From DAIUFH01 sp036844705 (GTDB lineage: Bacteria > Bacillota > Clostridia > Tissierellales > Tissierellaceae): a DNA stretch of 29,452 bases. Within the stretch, counting starts at the first letter, position 1. Each line of letters opens with the position of its first letter. Under the pieces are notes generated by a model. It saw nothing but the letters and a program-made list of their open reading frames with translations. It ran no database searches and was not told the origin of the DNA. The DNA lies in contig DAIUFH010000024.1 of NCBI GenBank assembly GCA_036844705.1, forward strand, positions 1-29,452, written 5' to 3'. Positions 23,333 through 29,452 of the stretch are shown here, one piece after another. The position numbers and the translations under genes were made by a program.

Positions 23333-23811
23333 TATTTGGCCACCTCCCCAAATACATCATTAAACAGGTTGGCTATATTCTTTCTTTTATGCAGCGGACC
23401 ATCTAATTCCTTATACTCAATTGCACCGCTAGGGCACAGTCTTACACATTGAGGAAGTCCTCCACATAAATCACATTTAACAGCAATTTTTTGTCTTTTG
23501 CTGTAGGTCATGTTACCGAATGGGCAAGCGCTTACACACATCTTACATCCGATACACTTGTCTCCGTCTACCTGGACGACACCTGATTTTGAATCTTTAG
23601 AAATTGCATTTACAGTACAAACCATCATACAATGTGGTTCCTCACATTGCAAGCAAGTCATAGGAACTTGTAAACCAGCCTCATCATAGGATAATACAGA
23701 AATTGCTGAATCCTTTGGATTAAAAGAATCAGTTTTTGTATAGGAACAGGCTAATTCACAAGTTCTGCATCCAGTACATTTGTCTGGAGATATTACTATA
23801 CCTTTTGCCAA
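23332..23811 (-). CDS. Ferredoxin-like electron-transfer subunit of AOR (four [4Fe-4S])
   Basis: A 159-residue polyferredoxin of the DMSO-reductase B/HycB type. Sixteen-cysteine-style motifs are visible: CTGCRTCELACSY, CLQCEEPHCMMVC, CIGCKMCVSACP and CDLCGGLPQCVRLCP, consistent with four [4Fe-4S] clusters. It is the usual small subunit of two-subunit tungsten oxidoreductases and relays electrons from the tungsten subunit. The TTG start at 23811 (MAKGIVISPDKC) follows a GGGGGAGAG site. It is the first gene after the riboswitch-like leader. Confidence 0.95.
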   Translation of the reverse strand: MAKGIVISPDKCTGCRTCELACSYTKTDSFNPKDSAISVLSYDEAGLQVPMTCLQCEEPHCMMVCTVNAISKDSKSGVVQVDGDKCIGCKMCVSACPFGNMTYSKRQKIAVKCDLCGGLPQCVRLCPSGAIEYKELDGPLHKRKNIANLFNDVFGEVAK

Positions 23812-23844
23812 TTTTCTCTCCCCCTTTTTAATTTTTAGACAAAT

Positions 23845-23886
23845 AAAAAAGATCGCTATTTACTAAGGATTTGGTAAACAACAATC
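23845..23886 (-). terminator. Leader terminator (attenuator) ahead of the AOR genes
   Basis: On the minus strand a 13-bp uninterrupted stem including G-U pairs, GATTGTTGTTTAC / GTAAATAGCGATC, is followed directly by six T residues, 33 bases before the ferredoxin-like start. Its 5' arm shares GATT with the 3' arm of the aptamer closing helix, so the two structures compete. Confidence 0.85.
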
Positions 23887-23970
23887 TCTTTGCACAGTGG
23901 CAGGCATAAAGATTACTCTTCATACCCTATCGTTCCTAACAGCCCCTAAAGGTCACTAGGAATCGAGATT
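23883..23970 (-). promoter_or_regulatory. Candidate Moco/Tuco riboswitch aptamer upstream of the AOR operon
   Basis: Read on the minus strand, AATCTC (23970-23965) pairs with GAGATT (23888-23883) as a closing helix. Inside are an arm with TTCCTA (23962-23957) / TAGGAA (23938-23933) and a perfect 7-bp hairpin ATGAAGA-GTAA-TCTTTAT (23923-23906) with a GNRA tetraloop. That hairpin is framed by AGGG before it and GCCTGCC after it, then GCAAAG before the closing helix. This resembles my recollection of the moco RNA motif (AGGG-hairpin-GCCUCCC, then GGAAAGG). The gene context, MoaD-like upstream and a pterin-tungsten enzyme downstream, agrees with a molybdenum/tungsten cofactor sensor. A covariance-model search was not possible here. 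Confidence 0.6.
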
Positions 23971-23998
23971 TATATTCTTTTTTATTTACGTGTTAATT

Positions 23999-24223
23999 TT
24001 AACCTCCACCAATTGGTGGGAATAAAGCCAGTACGTCACCGTCTCTTAAAGTACTTTCCAATGTACTATGTTTTCCGTTGATTAGTGCAATACCGAGAGC
24101 CTCATCTTTTATTTCTAATAAGTGTAATACTTCCTTAATGCTTGCATCGTCCTCTAAGCTTAATACCTTAGTTTTCCACCTTCCATTTCTAAAGGTAGCA
24201 AATAATTTTACCTCTACTTTCAT
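23999..24223 (-). CDS. MoaD/ThiS-family sulfur carrier protein
   Basis: A 74-residue ubiquitin-like protein ending in PPIGGG. The C-terminal Gly-Gly is the site of thiocarboxylate formation in MoaD, the small subunit of molybdopterin synthase, which supplies the dithiolene sulfurs of the pterin cofactor. MoaD-like genes often accompany AOR-type tungsten enzymes. ATG 24223 is preferred over TTG 24232 because AAAGGA is properly spaced for it. No MoaE or other cofactor-biosynthesis genes are present in the window, so partners must be elsewhere. Confidence 0.92.
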   Translation of the reverse strand: MKVEVKLFATFRNGRWKTKVLSLEDDASIKEVLHLLEIKDEALGIALINGKHSTLESTLRDGDVLALFPPIGGG

Positions 24224-24628
24224 AAGAATCAATCCTTTAGTATATCATTATGATAGTAAATGCTTTATAATACATATTCAACAATTAATATTAAAACTCC
24301 TTCTTTTTGGAGAAAAATTATTGAAACAAAATTATAAATGAATATGGTCTATCAAGAACGGATTTATATGGATATAATCACTATATTCATTTGGAATACA
24401 TGGAAATCTAATCATGTGAATGTTATAATAGACTAAAGAACATTAAAAGTTGGTGAAAAGAAAGAAGAACCACTAGAAACAACAATATATTATGGGCAAA
24501 TATATTTAAGATATATAGAACTGACAAATAGCAAAATAACAGAAGACGATATAAAAAAGGAAATAAAAAGATTAGATGGGAAGGGAGCTGTTACTATGAG
24601 CATATTAGAAAAAAGAGAGTTATTAGGG

Positions 24629-24789
24629 ATAGAAAAAGGGATAGAAAAAGGNNNNNNNNNNNNNNNNNNNNNNNNNNNNNNNNNNNNNNNNNNNNNNNNN
24701 NNNNNNNNNNNNNNNNNNNNNNNNNNNNNNNNNNNNNNNNNNNNNNNNNNNAGGGATAGAAAAAGGGATAGAAAAAGGAATAGAAAAAG
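24629..24789 (+). repeat. 12-bp tandem repeat encoding GIEK, containing the gap
   Basis: GGGATAGAAAAA (or near copies) repeats in tandem on both sides of the Ns, encoding Gly-Ile-Glu-Lys. The gap sits inside this array, so the number of copies is unresolved. Confidence 0.9.
24652..24751. other. Assembly gap of 100 Ns
   Basis: Exactly 100 undetermined bases, a standard placeholder for a gap of unknown size. Confidence 0.99.
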
Positions 24790-24906
24790 TAGCTAAAAAC
24801 CTATTAAAAGAAGGGGCAGAAATAACTCTAGTAGTAAAGGCAACAGGTCTTTCTAAATCTGAAGTGGAAAAATTAAAAGAAGAACTTGAGAATTAAGACC
24901 AGATTA

Positions 24907-24948
24907 AAAGCAGGAATATCGAGCATTATACTCGATGCCTGCTTTTTT
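24907..24948 (+). terminator. Terminator after the nuclease remnant
   Basis: AAAGCAGG with inner ATCGAG pairs with CTCGAT and CCTGCTTT, with a small internal loop, then TTTTAA. It lies 10 bases after the stop and shows the remnant was once a complete transcription unit. Confidence 0.88.
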
Positions 24949-25222
24949 AAATAATTTGTAATGTTATTGTAATTTTTAAATCAGTTTATTGTGATAATCT
25001 ATGAATTAGTTAAAAGGTCTTGAAATAGTTTCTTTGTAAAGAGTTGATAATAAGGCTACTAGTGATTTTATAGAATTACTAATAGCCTTTAATATTTTTA
25101 GTATTTATTTTTACATATATAGGAATTATATGGAATAATCATATGCTAGAATAGCAATTATCGGAGTTATTTCACAAATTATTATTAAATAGGTTACAAA
25201 AACAAGAAATTGGCAATAAATA
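24949..25222. other. Gene-free AT-rich region with one orphan hairpin
   Basis: No credible coding frame. The only structure is an imperfect inverted repeat, AAGGCTACTAGT / ACTAATAGCCTT (25052-25089, one mismatch), followed by a weak T-rich tail. It could be a leftover terminator from a lost gene. Confidence 0.5.
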
Positions 25223-25308
25223 TGGTATAATATCTATAAGAGGTGGTGTGTCCTAATCACCCACCTCGTTGCAACGGTGTATAGAAACTGCAATCAGTTT
25301 CATCGATG
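25223..25308 (+). promoter_or_regulatory. Extended -10 promoter and palindrome-rich leader of the Schlafen-like gene
   Basis: TGGTATAAT (25223-25231) is an extended -10 element. The leader then contains a hairpin GAGGTGG / CCACCTC (25240-25267), the palindrome CGTTGCAACG (25267-25276), a hairpin GAAACTG-CAAT-CAGTTTC (25284-25301) and the palindrome CATCGATG (25301-25308). I could not match this to a known riboswitch class. Confidence 0.55.
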
Positions 25309-25336
25309 TTTAAATAAAGGGAGAAGGAGCGATGAA

Positions 25337-26503
25337 ATGTTAAGCCAACAAGATTTAATTGATATTATAAGTAAAGGCGAAAATGCTTATGTGGAATTTA
25401 AAGAAGAGAAAATAAAGCCTAATGATCTAGCTGGAGAAATTGTTTCATTCGCAAATTTGGAAGGTGGTACCATAATTATTGGTGTATCAGATGATGGACT
25501 AATAAAGGGGATTACCCTTGAAGATTTTGAAGAAAAAATTATGAATATATGTAGAAATAATTGTATTCCTAATATTATTCCTTTTTATCAAGAAATAAAT
25601 ATAGATGATTCAAGAGTTGCTGTTATTACAATTCCTAAGGGTGTAAATAAACCCTATTATACAGTTGATAATAAATATTATATAAGAGTCGGAACAACTA
25701 AGAGAATTGCTTCTAGGGAAGAACTAATGAGGTTATTTCAAGCAAGTGGGTCGATTCATTTTGATATATCAACAGTTGAAGGTACTACTAAAAAAGATCT
25801 TAATCTAGACTCAATTAGAGATTATTTTATGAAATATAATATGTTTGACCTATATGAAGAAACAGAGGAAGCCGTTAATAGAATTCTTATAAACGCAGAC
25901 ATATTAAGAGAAGCAGGAAATACCAAAGAATGTACAGTTGGTGGATTGCTTATCTTTGGGAAAAAAGTAGAAGACAAATTACCTCAAAGCGGAATTAGTT
26001 TTGCACATTTTAGAGGTACGGATATAACTGAAGAACTAATAGATAAAAAACAAATAGTGGGAAATCTCCCAGAAGTAGTAGAACAAGCTTTAGTTATAAT
26101 CAAGAACAATATAAAAACTCCATCTACTATTGTGGGGGCAGTAAGAAATGAAAAGGAAATTTATCCAGCGATAGTTCTAAGAGAAGCTTTAGTCAATTCA
26201 GTAGTTCATAGAAATTATAGTATAATTGGATCTAAAATAAGAGTTTTAATGTTTGATAACAGAATTGAATTTCATAGTCCTGGTAAACTTCCAAATACAG
26301 TTACAATTGAGAAAATGAAAATAGGAGTGTCTTATTCTAGAAATCCATTTTTAGTTAAATACATGGAAAATTTAAGATATATCGATCAACTAGGTAGGGG
26401 TATTCCAATGATTATAAAAACTATGCAAAAACAAGGGGCAAAAGAACCTGAATTAAAAGAAATAGGAGAAGAGTTCATTTTAACTATATACAGACCAGAT
26501 TAG
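25337..26503 (+). CDS. AlbA_2/Schlafen-type ATP-binding regulator
   Basis: A 388-residue protein. The N-terminal AlbA_2 (Schlafen-AlbA) domain occupies about residues 1-135, with VEFKEEK, IVSFANLEGGTIIIGVSDDG and YYIRVGTTKRIASREEL, all family signatures. The C-terminal half has a GHKL-type ATPase (HATPase_c_4) pattern: YPAIVLREALVNSVVHRNYS, IEFHSPGKLPNTVT and RNPFLVKYMENLRYIDQLGRGIP. Such proteins are usually annotated as putative regulators or RecG-related; some Schlafen-domain proteins act on RNA or in phage defence. ATG 25337 fits the GAAGGAG site. It is a lone gene in an accessory-looking region, so its target is unknown. Confidence 0.9.
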   Translation: MLSQQDLIDIISKGENAYVEFKEEKIKPNDLAGEIVSFANLEGGTIIIGVSDDGLIKGITLEDFEEKIMNICRNNCIPNIIPFYQEINIDDSRVAVITIPKGVNKPYYTVDNKYYIRVGTTKRIASREELMRLFQASGSIHFDISTVEGTTKKDLNLDSIRDYFMKYNMFDLYEETEEAVNRILINADILREAGNTKECTVGGLLIFGKKVEDKLPQSGISFAHFRGTDITEELIDKKQIVGNLPEVVEQALVIIKNNIKTPSTIVGAVRNEKEIYPAIVLREALVNSVVHRNYSIIGSKIRVLMFDNRIEFHSPGKLPNTVTIEKMKIGVSYSRNPFLVKYMENLRYIDQLGRGIPMIIKTMQKQGAKEPELKEIGEEFILTIYRPD

Positions 26504-26550
26504 TTAAAGTAAGTTGTTTGCTATAGTAATATAAGGATATGAGAAATAGT

Positions 26551-26590
26551 AAAAACCAACGGGTACATAGTATTCTGGTTGGTTTTTTTA
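26551..26590 (+). terminator. Terminator after the Schlafen-like gene
   Basis: AAACCAAC pairs with GTTGGTTT and is followed by a T-run, 50 bases after the stop codon. Confidence 0.85.
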
Positions 26591-26754
26591 GTTTATTTTT
26601 AGATAGTAAATAGGAAAACAATATGGTAGAATCTAGGGAAAAGGACTAAATTAGACCTTTGCTAAAAACCGTAAAATACACCTCCCAAATGAGTTAAATT
26701 TGGGTTCAATTTTAGTGATATCTAATGCATTTATTAATTTAAATCCATATCTAG

Positions 26755-26797
26755 AGCTGAATGCATCATAGGGGGACTGGTCATTCAGCTTTTTTTC
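26755..26797 (+). terminator. Orphan intrinsic terminator
   Basis: A perfect 9-bp stem AGCTGAATG / CATTCAGCT is followed by TTTTTTTC. No coding gene ends just upstream, so it may finish a small RNA or mark a deleted gene. Confidence 0.75.
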
Positions 26798-26816
26798 TTG
26801 TGTAAGAGTTTACATG

Positions 26817-26838
26817 AGATATCAATAATGTGATATCT
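26817..26838. promoter_or_regulatory. Operator-like palindrome
   Basis: AGATATCA-N6-TGATATCT is a perfect 8-bp dyad whose 14-base centre-to-centre spacing suits a dimeric regulator. It lies about 80 bases before a small ORF. Confidence 0.35.
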
Positions 26839-26920
26839 GCTTGTGTCAAATTATCCATGCTTTTACCTTTTGAAATAACCCTACGAGCTATATGGAAATA
26901 ATGATGAGTGCATATATGGA

Positions 26921-27118
26921 ATGAAAATTATATCAATAGACACTAATGCTCTTAAAGAAATACTAAATAACGGAAATAATTATCGATATCTATATGGCAT
27001 TTTTGAAAAGTATTACAAATCAGATTTAAGATTACCTGAATGGCATGATAATTTAACAAAGGAAGCTACTGAAAGATATGTAGTTAATAATGAGGTTCAT
27101 ATGAAGCTTAAAAGTTGA
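26921..27118 (+). CDS. Hypothetical small protein
   Basis: A 65-residue possible protein, MKIISIDTNALKEILNNGNN at the N-terminus and NNEVHMKLKS at the C-terminus, acidic-basic mixed and soluble in character, rich in Tyr and Asn. Only a weak ATATGGA sequence precedes the ATG. A terminator-like hairpin follows 27 bases after the stop, which supports a transcribed gene. No family recognised; it could be the remnant of a longer protein. Confidence 0.4.
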   Translation: MKIISIDTNALKEILNNGNNYRYLYGIFEKYYKSDLRLPEWHDNLTKEATERYVVNNEVHMKLKS

Positions 27119-27145
27119 CACAAGGGTTGTTCTCTACGCAAAACT

Positions 27146-27184
27146 ATAGCCACGATATGTATTAATATCTTGGCTATTTTTATT
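27146..27184 (+). terminator. Terminator after the small hypothetical ORF
   Basis: ATAGCCA with inner GATA pairs with TATC and TGGCTAT, followed by TTTTTATTT. Confidence 0.75.
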
Positions 27185-27223
27185 TGTGAGGCTGTGAAAA
27201 AATCTAAGATTTTTCAATAGATA

Positions 27224-27649
27224 CTACTTATTCTTTTTTAATTTATTTTCCAATAAATATATCTTAATAGCTGCTTCAATACCATAATTGATAATATTAT
27301 CTATCATTTCTTTAGGTATTAAATCTTTCTCATCTATGATGTTTTCCAAAACAAGCTTTTTCTTTATCTTATCTTCAATTATCTCATAATTCTTAGTTGC
27401 ATAATACAATTCATAGGAAGATTCCTTAGTAATAATTTCACAATTTCTAATATTTGTTCTCTCTAAAAGAAAGTCAATTGAAACACAAAAAATATCAGCT
27501 ATATTCTTTAATATATTCTTATCTGGAAATCTTTCATCAGTTTCATACCTTCCAACAGTTGCCCTAGAAACTTTTAGTTTTTTAGATAAATCCTCTTGAG
27601 TCATATTATTCTCTAATCTAAGCTGCCTTAATCTATTTCCAAATGACAT
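27224..27649 (-). CDS. XRE-family transcriptional regulator
   Basis: A 141-residue regulator with an N-terminal HTH_XRE domain at about residues 4-62 (FGNRLRQLRLENNMTQEDLSKKLKVSRATVGRYETDERFPDKNILKNIADIF shows the full Cro/C1 fold) and a roughly 80-residue helical C-terminus without a recognised ligand domain. ATG 27649 is chosen because GAGGGTGAT lies just upstream; a longer frame to 27745 has no ribosome site. A TTGTAG / TATAAG pair upstream could be its promoter. It is divergent from the lyase gene and is the probable regulator of it. Confidence 0.9.
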   Translation of the reverse strand: MSFGNRLRQLRLENNMTQEDLSKKLKVSRATVGRYETDERFPDKNILKNIADIFCVSIDFLLERTNIRNCEIITKESSYELYYATKNYEIIEDKIKKKLVLENIIDEKDLIPKEMIDNIINYGIEAAIKIYLLENKLKKNK

Positions 27650-27743
27650 TTTATCACCCTCACGGTATTTATTAATCAATCTTATAAAGAAAAGAAAAGA
27701 ATCTACAATAAAGATATCATGTTTGACTATTTTTCTTAATCCC

Positions 27744-27829
27744 ATGTACCAAAAAGACGATAAATTTCAAAAAACTATTGACATGCGACAATATGGTGCT
27801 ATAATTTATTTAGAATCGATTCGGTACAT
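27744..27829. promoter_or_regulatory. XRE/malY divergent control region
   Basis: A consensus promoter faces the lyase gene: TTGACA (27778-27783), 16-base spacer, TATAAT (27800-27805). A perfect palindrome GAATCGATTC (27813-27822) lies at the expected transcription start. A 7-bp inverted repeat, ATGTACC (27744-27750) and GGTACAT (27823-27829), brackets the promoter. These are good candidate sites for the XRE protein. Confidence 0.65.
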
Positions 27830-27932
27830 AATTCCTATCATTACGAAAATATGTAAGTTTCAAAATGATATATGGTTATTATTCAGACAATAGGAATTAA
27901 TACAAAAATTAAAATTTAAAGGAGGAACTATT

Positions 27933-29138
27933 GTGAAGTATGATTTTGACAAAGTAATTAACAGAACAGGAACAAACTCATCAAAGTGGGATTCAGAGAC
28001 ATTGCAATCAATGTTTGGTGAGGCAGAATTAATGCCATTTTGGGTAGCTGATATGGATTTTAAAGCAGCTGATCCCATTGTAAAAGCTGTAGTCAAGCGT
28101 GCAGAACACGGAATATACGGCTATAGCAAAAGAACAGATTCATATTTTGAAGCAATAATTAATTGGACAAGAAAGCGTTTTAACTGGGAGATTAAAAAAG
28201 AGTGGATAGAATATACTCCTGGGGTAGTTCCAGCAGTAAATTACTTAGTTCAGGCTTTTTGTATACCAGGAGATAAGGTACTTATTCAACAGCCTGTATA
28301 TTATCCTTTTAAAAGATCAATAGAAAACAATGGATGTCATGCAGTAAATAATCCTTTGAAATTTAATGGTGAATACTATGAAATCGATTTCTGCGACTTC
28401 GAAGAAAAAGCTAAAGATCCAAAGGTAAAAATGTTTATTCTATGTAGTCCTCACAATCCGGTATCAAGGGTTTGGACTAAGGAAGAATTAATAAAACTAG
28501 GTCAAATATGTTTAGAAAATGATGTCCTAATTATTTCTGATGAAATTCATAATGATTTAGTTTATTCAGGGAATAAGCATATAATGTTTGCTTCCTTAAG
28601 TGAAGAATTTGCGATGAACTCAATAACATGTACAGCCCCAAGTAAAACATTTAACTTAGCAGGAATGCAATCGTCTAATATTATCATTCCTAATCCTAAA
28701 TTTATGGAAAGATATAGAAGGATCCTGGAGAAAAATAACATAGGCGGACAAAATCCATTAAGCATAGTTTCATTAGAGGCAGCTTATAACGAAGGTGAGG
28801 AATGGTTAGAACAACTTTTAAGATATCTTGAAGCAAATATTGAATTCATACATTCATATTTAGCAGAACACCTGCCAAAGGCAAAGATGATAAAACCGCA
28901 GGCAACATATTTAGGGTGGATTGATTTACGAGCTTATGAAACAGATGGAGAAAAACTAGAAAAATTAATTGCCCATGAAGGAAAAGTAGCTTTAGATGGC
29001 GGCACATGGTTTGGTGAAGGTGGAGCTGGATTCATGAGATTAAATTTTGCATGTCCAAGAACGTTACTGGAAGAAGGTTTAAATAGACTTTGCAGAGCTA
29101 TAAATGAAGCATATTGTACTACTTCCAGTGAAGCATAA
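27933..29138 (+). CDS. patB: PLP-dependent C-S lyase / aminotransferase, MalY-PatB type
   Basis: A 401-residue fold-type I PLP enzyme of the MalY/PatB cystathionine beta-lyase group, which cleaves C-S bonds of cystathionine or cysteine conjugates. Diagnostics are LMPFWVADMDFK near the N-terminus, GIYGYSKRTDSY, CSPHNPVSRVW, ISDEIHNDLVYSG and the PLP lysine K238 in APSKTFNLAG. The GTG start at 27933 follows GGAGGAACT. A permease gene follows after 36 bases, so the pair probably takes up and degrades a sulfur amino acid or conjugate. The exact substrate cannot be told from sequence; an aminotransferase role is possible. Confidence 0.92.
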   Translation: MKYDFDKVINRTGTNSSKWDSETLQSMFGEAELMPFWVADMDFKAADPIVKAVVKRAEHGIYGYSKRTDSYFEAIINWTRKRFNWEIKKEWIEYTPGVVPAVNYLVQAFCIPGDKVLIQQPVYYPFKRSIENNGCHAVNNPLKFNGEYYEIDFCDFEEKAKDPKVKMFILCSPHNPVSRVWTKEELIKLGQICLENDVLIISDEIHNDLVYSGNKHIMFASLSEEFAMNSITCTAPSKTFNLAGMQSSNIIIPNPKFMERYRRILEKNNIGGQNPLSIVSLEAAYNEGEEWLEQLLRYLEANIEFIHSYLAEHLPKAKMIKPQATYLGWIDLRAYETDGEKLEKLIAHEGKVALDGGTWFGEGGAGFMRLNFACPRTLLEEGLNRLCRAINEAYCTTSSEA

Positions 29139-29174
29139 TAGGATTAAGAATAATATTTGAACGGAGATGGGGAT

Positions 29175-29452
29175 ATGTCAAACGGATTAACTTCGACCAA
29201 AGATTTAAAGAGAACACTGGGATTTTGGGATTTAATGGGTGCTTCTACAGGGCAGATTATTGGTGCAGGAATTATGTCGTTAACAGGGGTAGCCATCGGA
29301 ATGACCGGTAGGTCTGTTCCAATAGCCTTCGTGTTATCAGCGGTAATGGTACTGATTTCATGGTATCCACTAACTTTAATTAATACCGCTGCAAGATTCA
29401 GGGGAGGAGCTTATTCTGTAATAGGCTCATTATTAGGAGAGAGATGGACTGG
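29175..29452 (+). CDS. APC-family amino-acid permease, N-terminal part (cut by window end)
   Basis: The frame is open from ATG 29175 to the window end (92 residues). It begins with a short cytoplasmic stretch ending LGFWDLMGASTGQIIGAG, the GxxIGxG-type motif in TM1 of APC superfamily transporters, followed by TM2 (VPIAFVLSAVMVLISWYPLTLI) and FRGGAYSVIGSLLG. A GGAGATGGGGA ribosome site precedes it. It is co-directional with and close to the C-S lyase gene, suggesting it imports that enzyme's substrate. Confidence 0.85.
   Translation, partial: MSNGLTSTKDLKRTLGFWDLMGASTGQIIGAGIMSLTGVAIGMTGRSVPIAFVLSAVMVLISWYPLTLINTAARFRGGAYSVIGSLLGERWT

Larger units (their letters stand above)
24437..24896 (+). 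pseudogene. Truncated Rpn/PD-(D/E)XK nuclease-transposase-like gene, C-terminal remnant with assembly gap
   Basis: The open frame before the gap reads ETTIYYGQIYLRYIELTNSK ... KKEIKRLDGKGAVTMSILEKRELLGIEKG, and after the gap it resumes in repeats of GIEK and ends KVAKNLLKEGAEITLVVKATGLSKSEVEKL. This tail, with a GIEKG repeat then a short HTH-like helix pair, is typical of the C-terminus of Rpn-family recombination-promoting nucleases. An in-frame TAA at 24434 cuts it off upstream and no nuclease core is recognisable, so it is a remnant. Flanking frames differ by one across exactly 100 Ns, which only means the gap length is arbitrary. A GGGAAGGG site before ATG 24596 could still allow expression of a short peptide. 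Confidence 0.65.
26504..26920. other. Gene-poor region with several hairpins
   Basis: No convincing gene. It holds the Schlafen-like gene terminator, a CCCAAAT / ATTTGGG hairpin near 26685, an orphan terminator at 26755-26797 and a palindrome at 26817-26838. These suggest a lost or unrecognised small transcript between about 26600 and 26797. Confidence 0.5.

Noticed and set aside
23883..23970. Cobalamin riboswitch in the AOR leader, because GCCACTGT resembles part of the B12 box region
   Set aside because: The rest of the cobalamin core is missing, and both size and gene context fit a Moco/Tuco element better. A model scan would settle it.
23969..23996. Promoter TTAACA-N16-TATAAA directly before the AOR leader
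   Set aside because: Its start site would fall inside the aptamer and remove the 5' arm of the closing helix; the match is likely chance in AT-rich sequence.
24596..24796. A single open frame running through the N gap
   Set aside because: The frame is an artefact of a 100-N placeholder; the repeat downstream reads correctly in a different frame to its stop at 24896.
26921..27649. Toxin-antitoxin pair formed by the 65-residue ORF and the XRE gene
   Set aside because: They are convergent, not an operon, are separated by a terminator, and the small ORF has no toxin motif.
1..29452. CRISPR arrays, rRNA or tRNA genes, intact insertion sequences, prophage
   Set aside because: No regularly spaced repeats, conserved RNA gene sequence, transposase or phage structural gene was seen on either strand.

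Overview
The window is an AT-rich stretch of a chromosome from a low-GC, Gram-positive anaerobe. The best fit by content is a spore-forming, amino-acid-fermenting member of the Clostridia; genus-level placement cannot be made from this sequence alone. Evidence for this is the CotF-type spore-coat proteins, an ECF sigma/zinc anti-sigma pair, strong GGAGG-type ribosome sites, many U-tailed intrinsic terminators, a probable tungsten aldehyde:ferredoxin oxidoreductase, NuoE/NuoF-type flavin and Fe-S subunits, and a radical-type acyl-CoA dehydratase activator. There are no rRNA or tRNA genes, CRISPR arrays or intact insertion sequences.

Layout. 1-912: 3' part of groEL. 1132-4350: an NAD-type glutamate dehydrogenase on the minus strand, flanked by two closely related LysR-type regulator genes whose upstream regions are also duplicated. 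4476-5039: a papain-like/C92-type protein. 5206-7310: ECF sigma factor, zinc anti-sigma factor and two small membrane proteins. 7451-8902: guaB. 9106-10564: two [short helical protein + CotF-like protein] pairs and a small membrane protein. 10833-13925: an operon of a DUF134 regulator, an Mrp-type Fe-S carrier ATPase, a glutamate-synthase-like flavoprotein with an N-terminal four-cysteine motif, and a NifX-like cofactor-binding protein. 14098-18349: a two-gene version of the very large acyl-CoA dehydratase activase / HgdB-like protein.

18414-24223, all minus strand, is the centrepiece. In transcription order it reads MoaD-like sulfur carrier, a structured leader with an intrinsic terminator (candidate Moco/Tuco riboswitch), a ferredoxin-like subunit, the AOR-type tungstopterin catalytic subunit, then NuoE-like, NuoF-like and NuoG-N-terminus-like subunits. 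This looks like an aldehyde oxidoreductase coupled to both NAD and ferredoxin, probably of the electron-bifurcating type. The NuoG-like subunit appears to have lost the His/Cys3 cluster found in most relatives.

24240-27220 is gene-poor and looks like accessory or decaying DNA. It holds a truncated Rpn-family nuclease gene interrupted by a 100-N assembly gap inside a short repeat, a Schlafen/AlbA_2-type ATPase with a palindrome-rich leader, a small unrecognised ORF and several orphan terminators. From 27224 to the end, an XRE regulator is divergent from a MalY/PatB-type C-S lyase followed by the start of an APC-family amino-acid permease.
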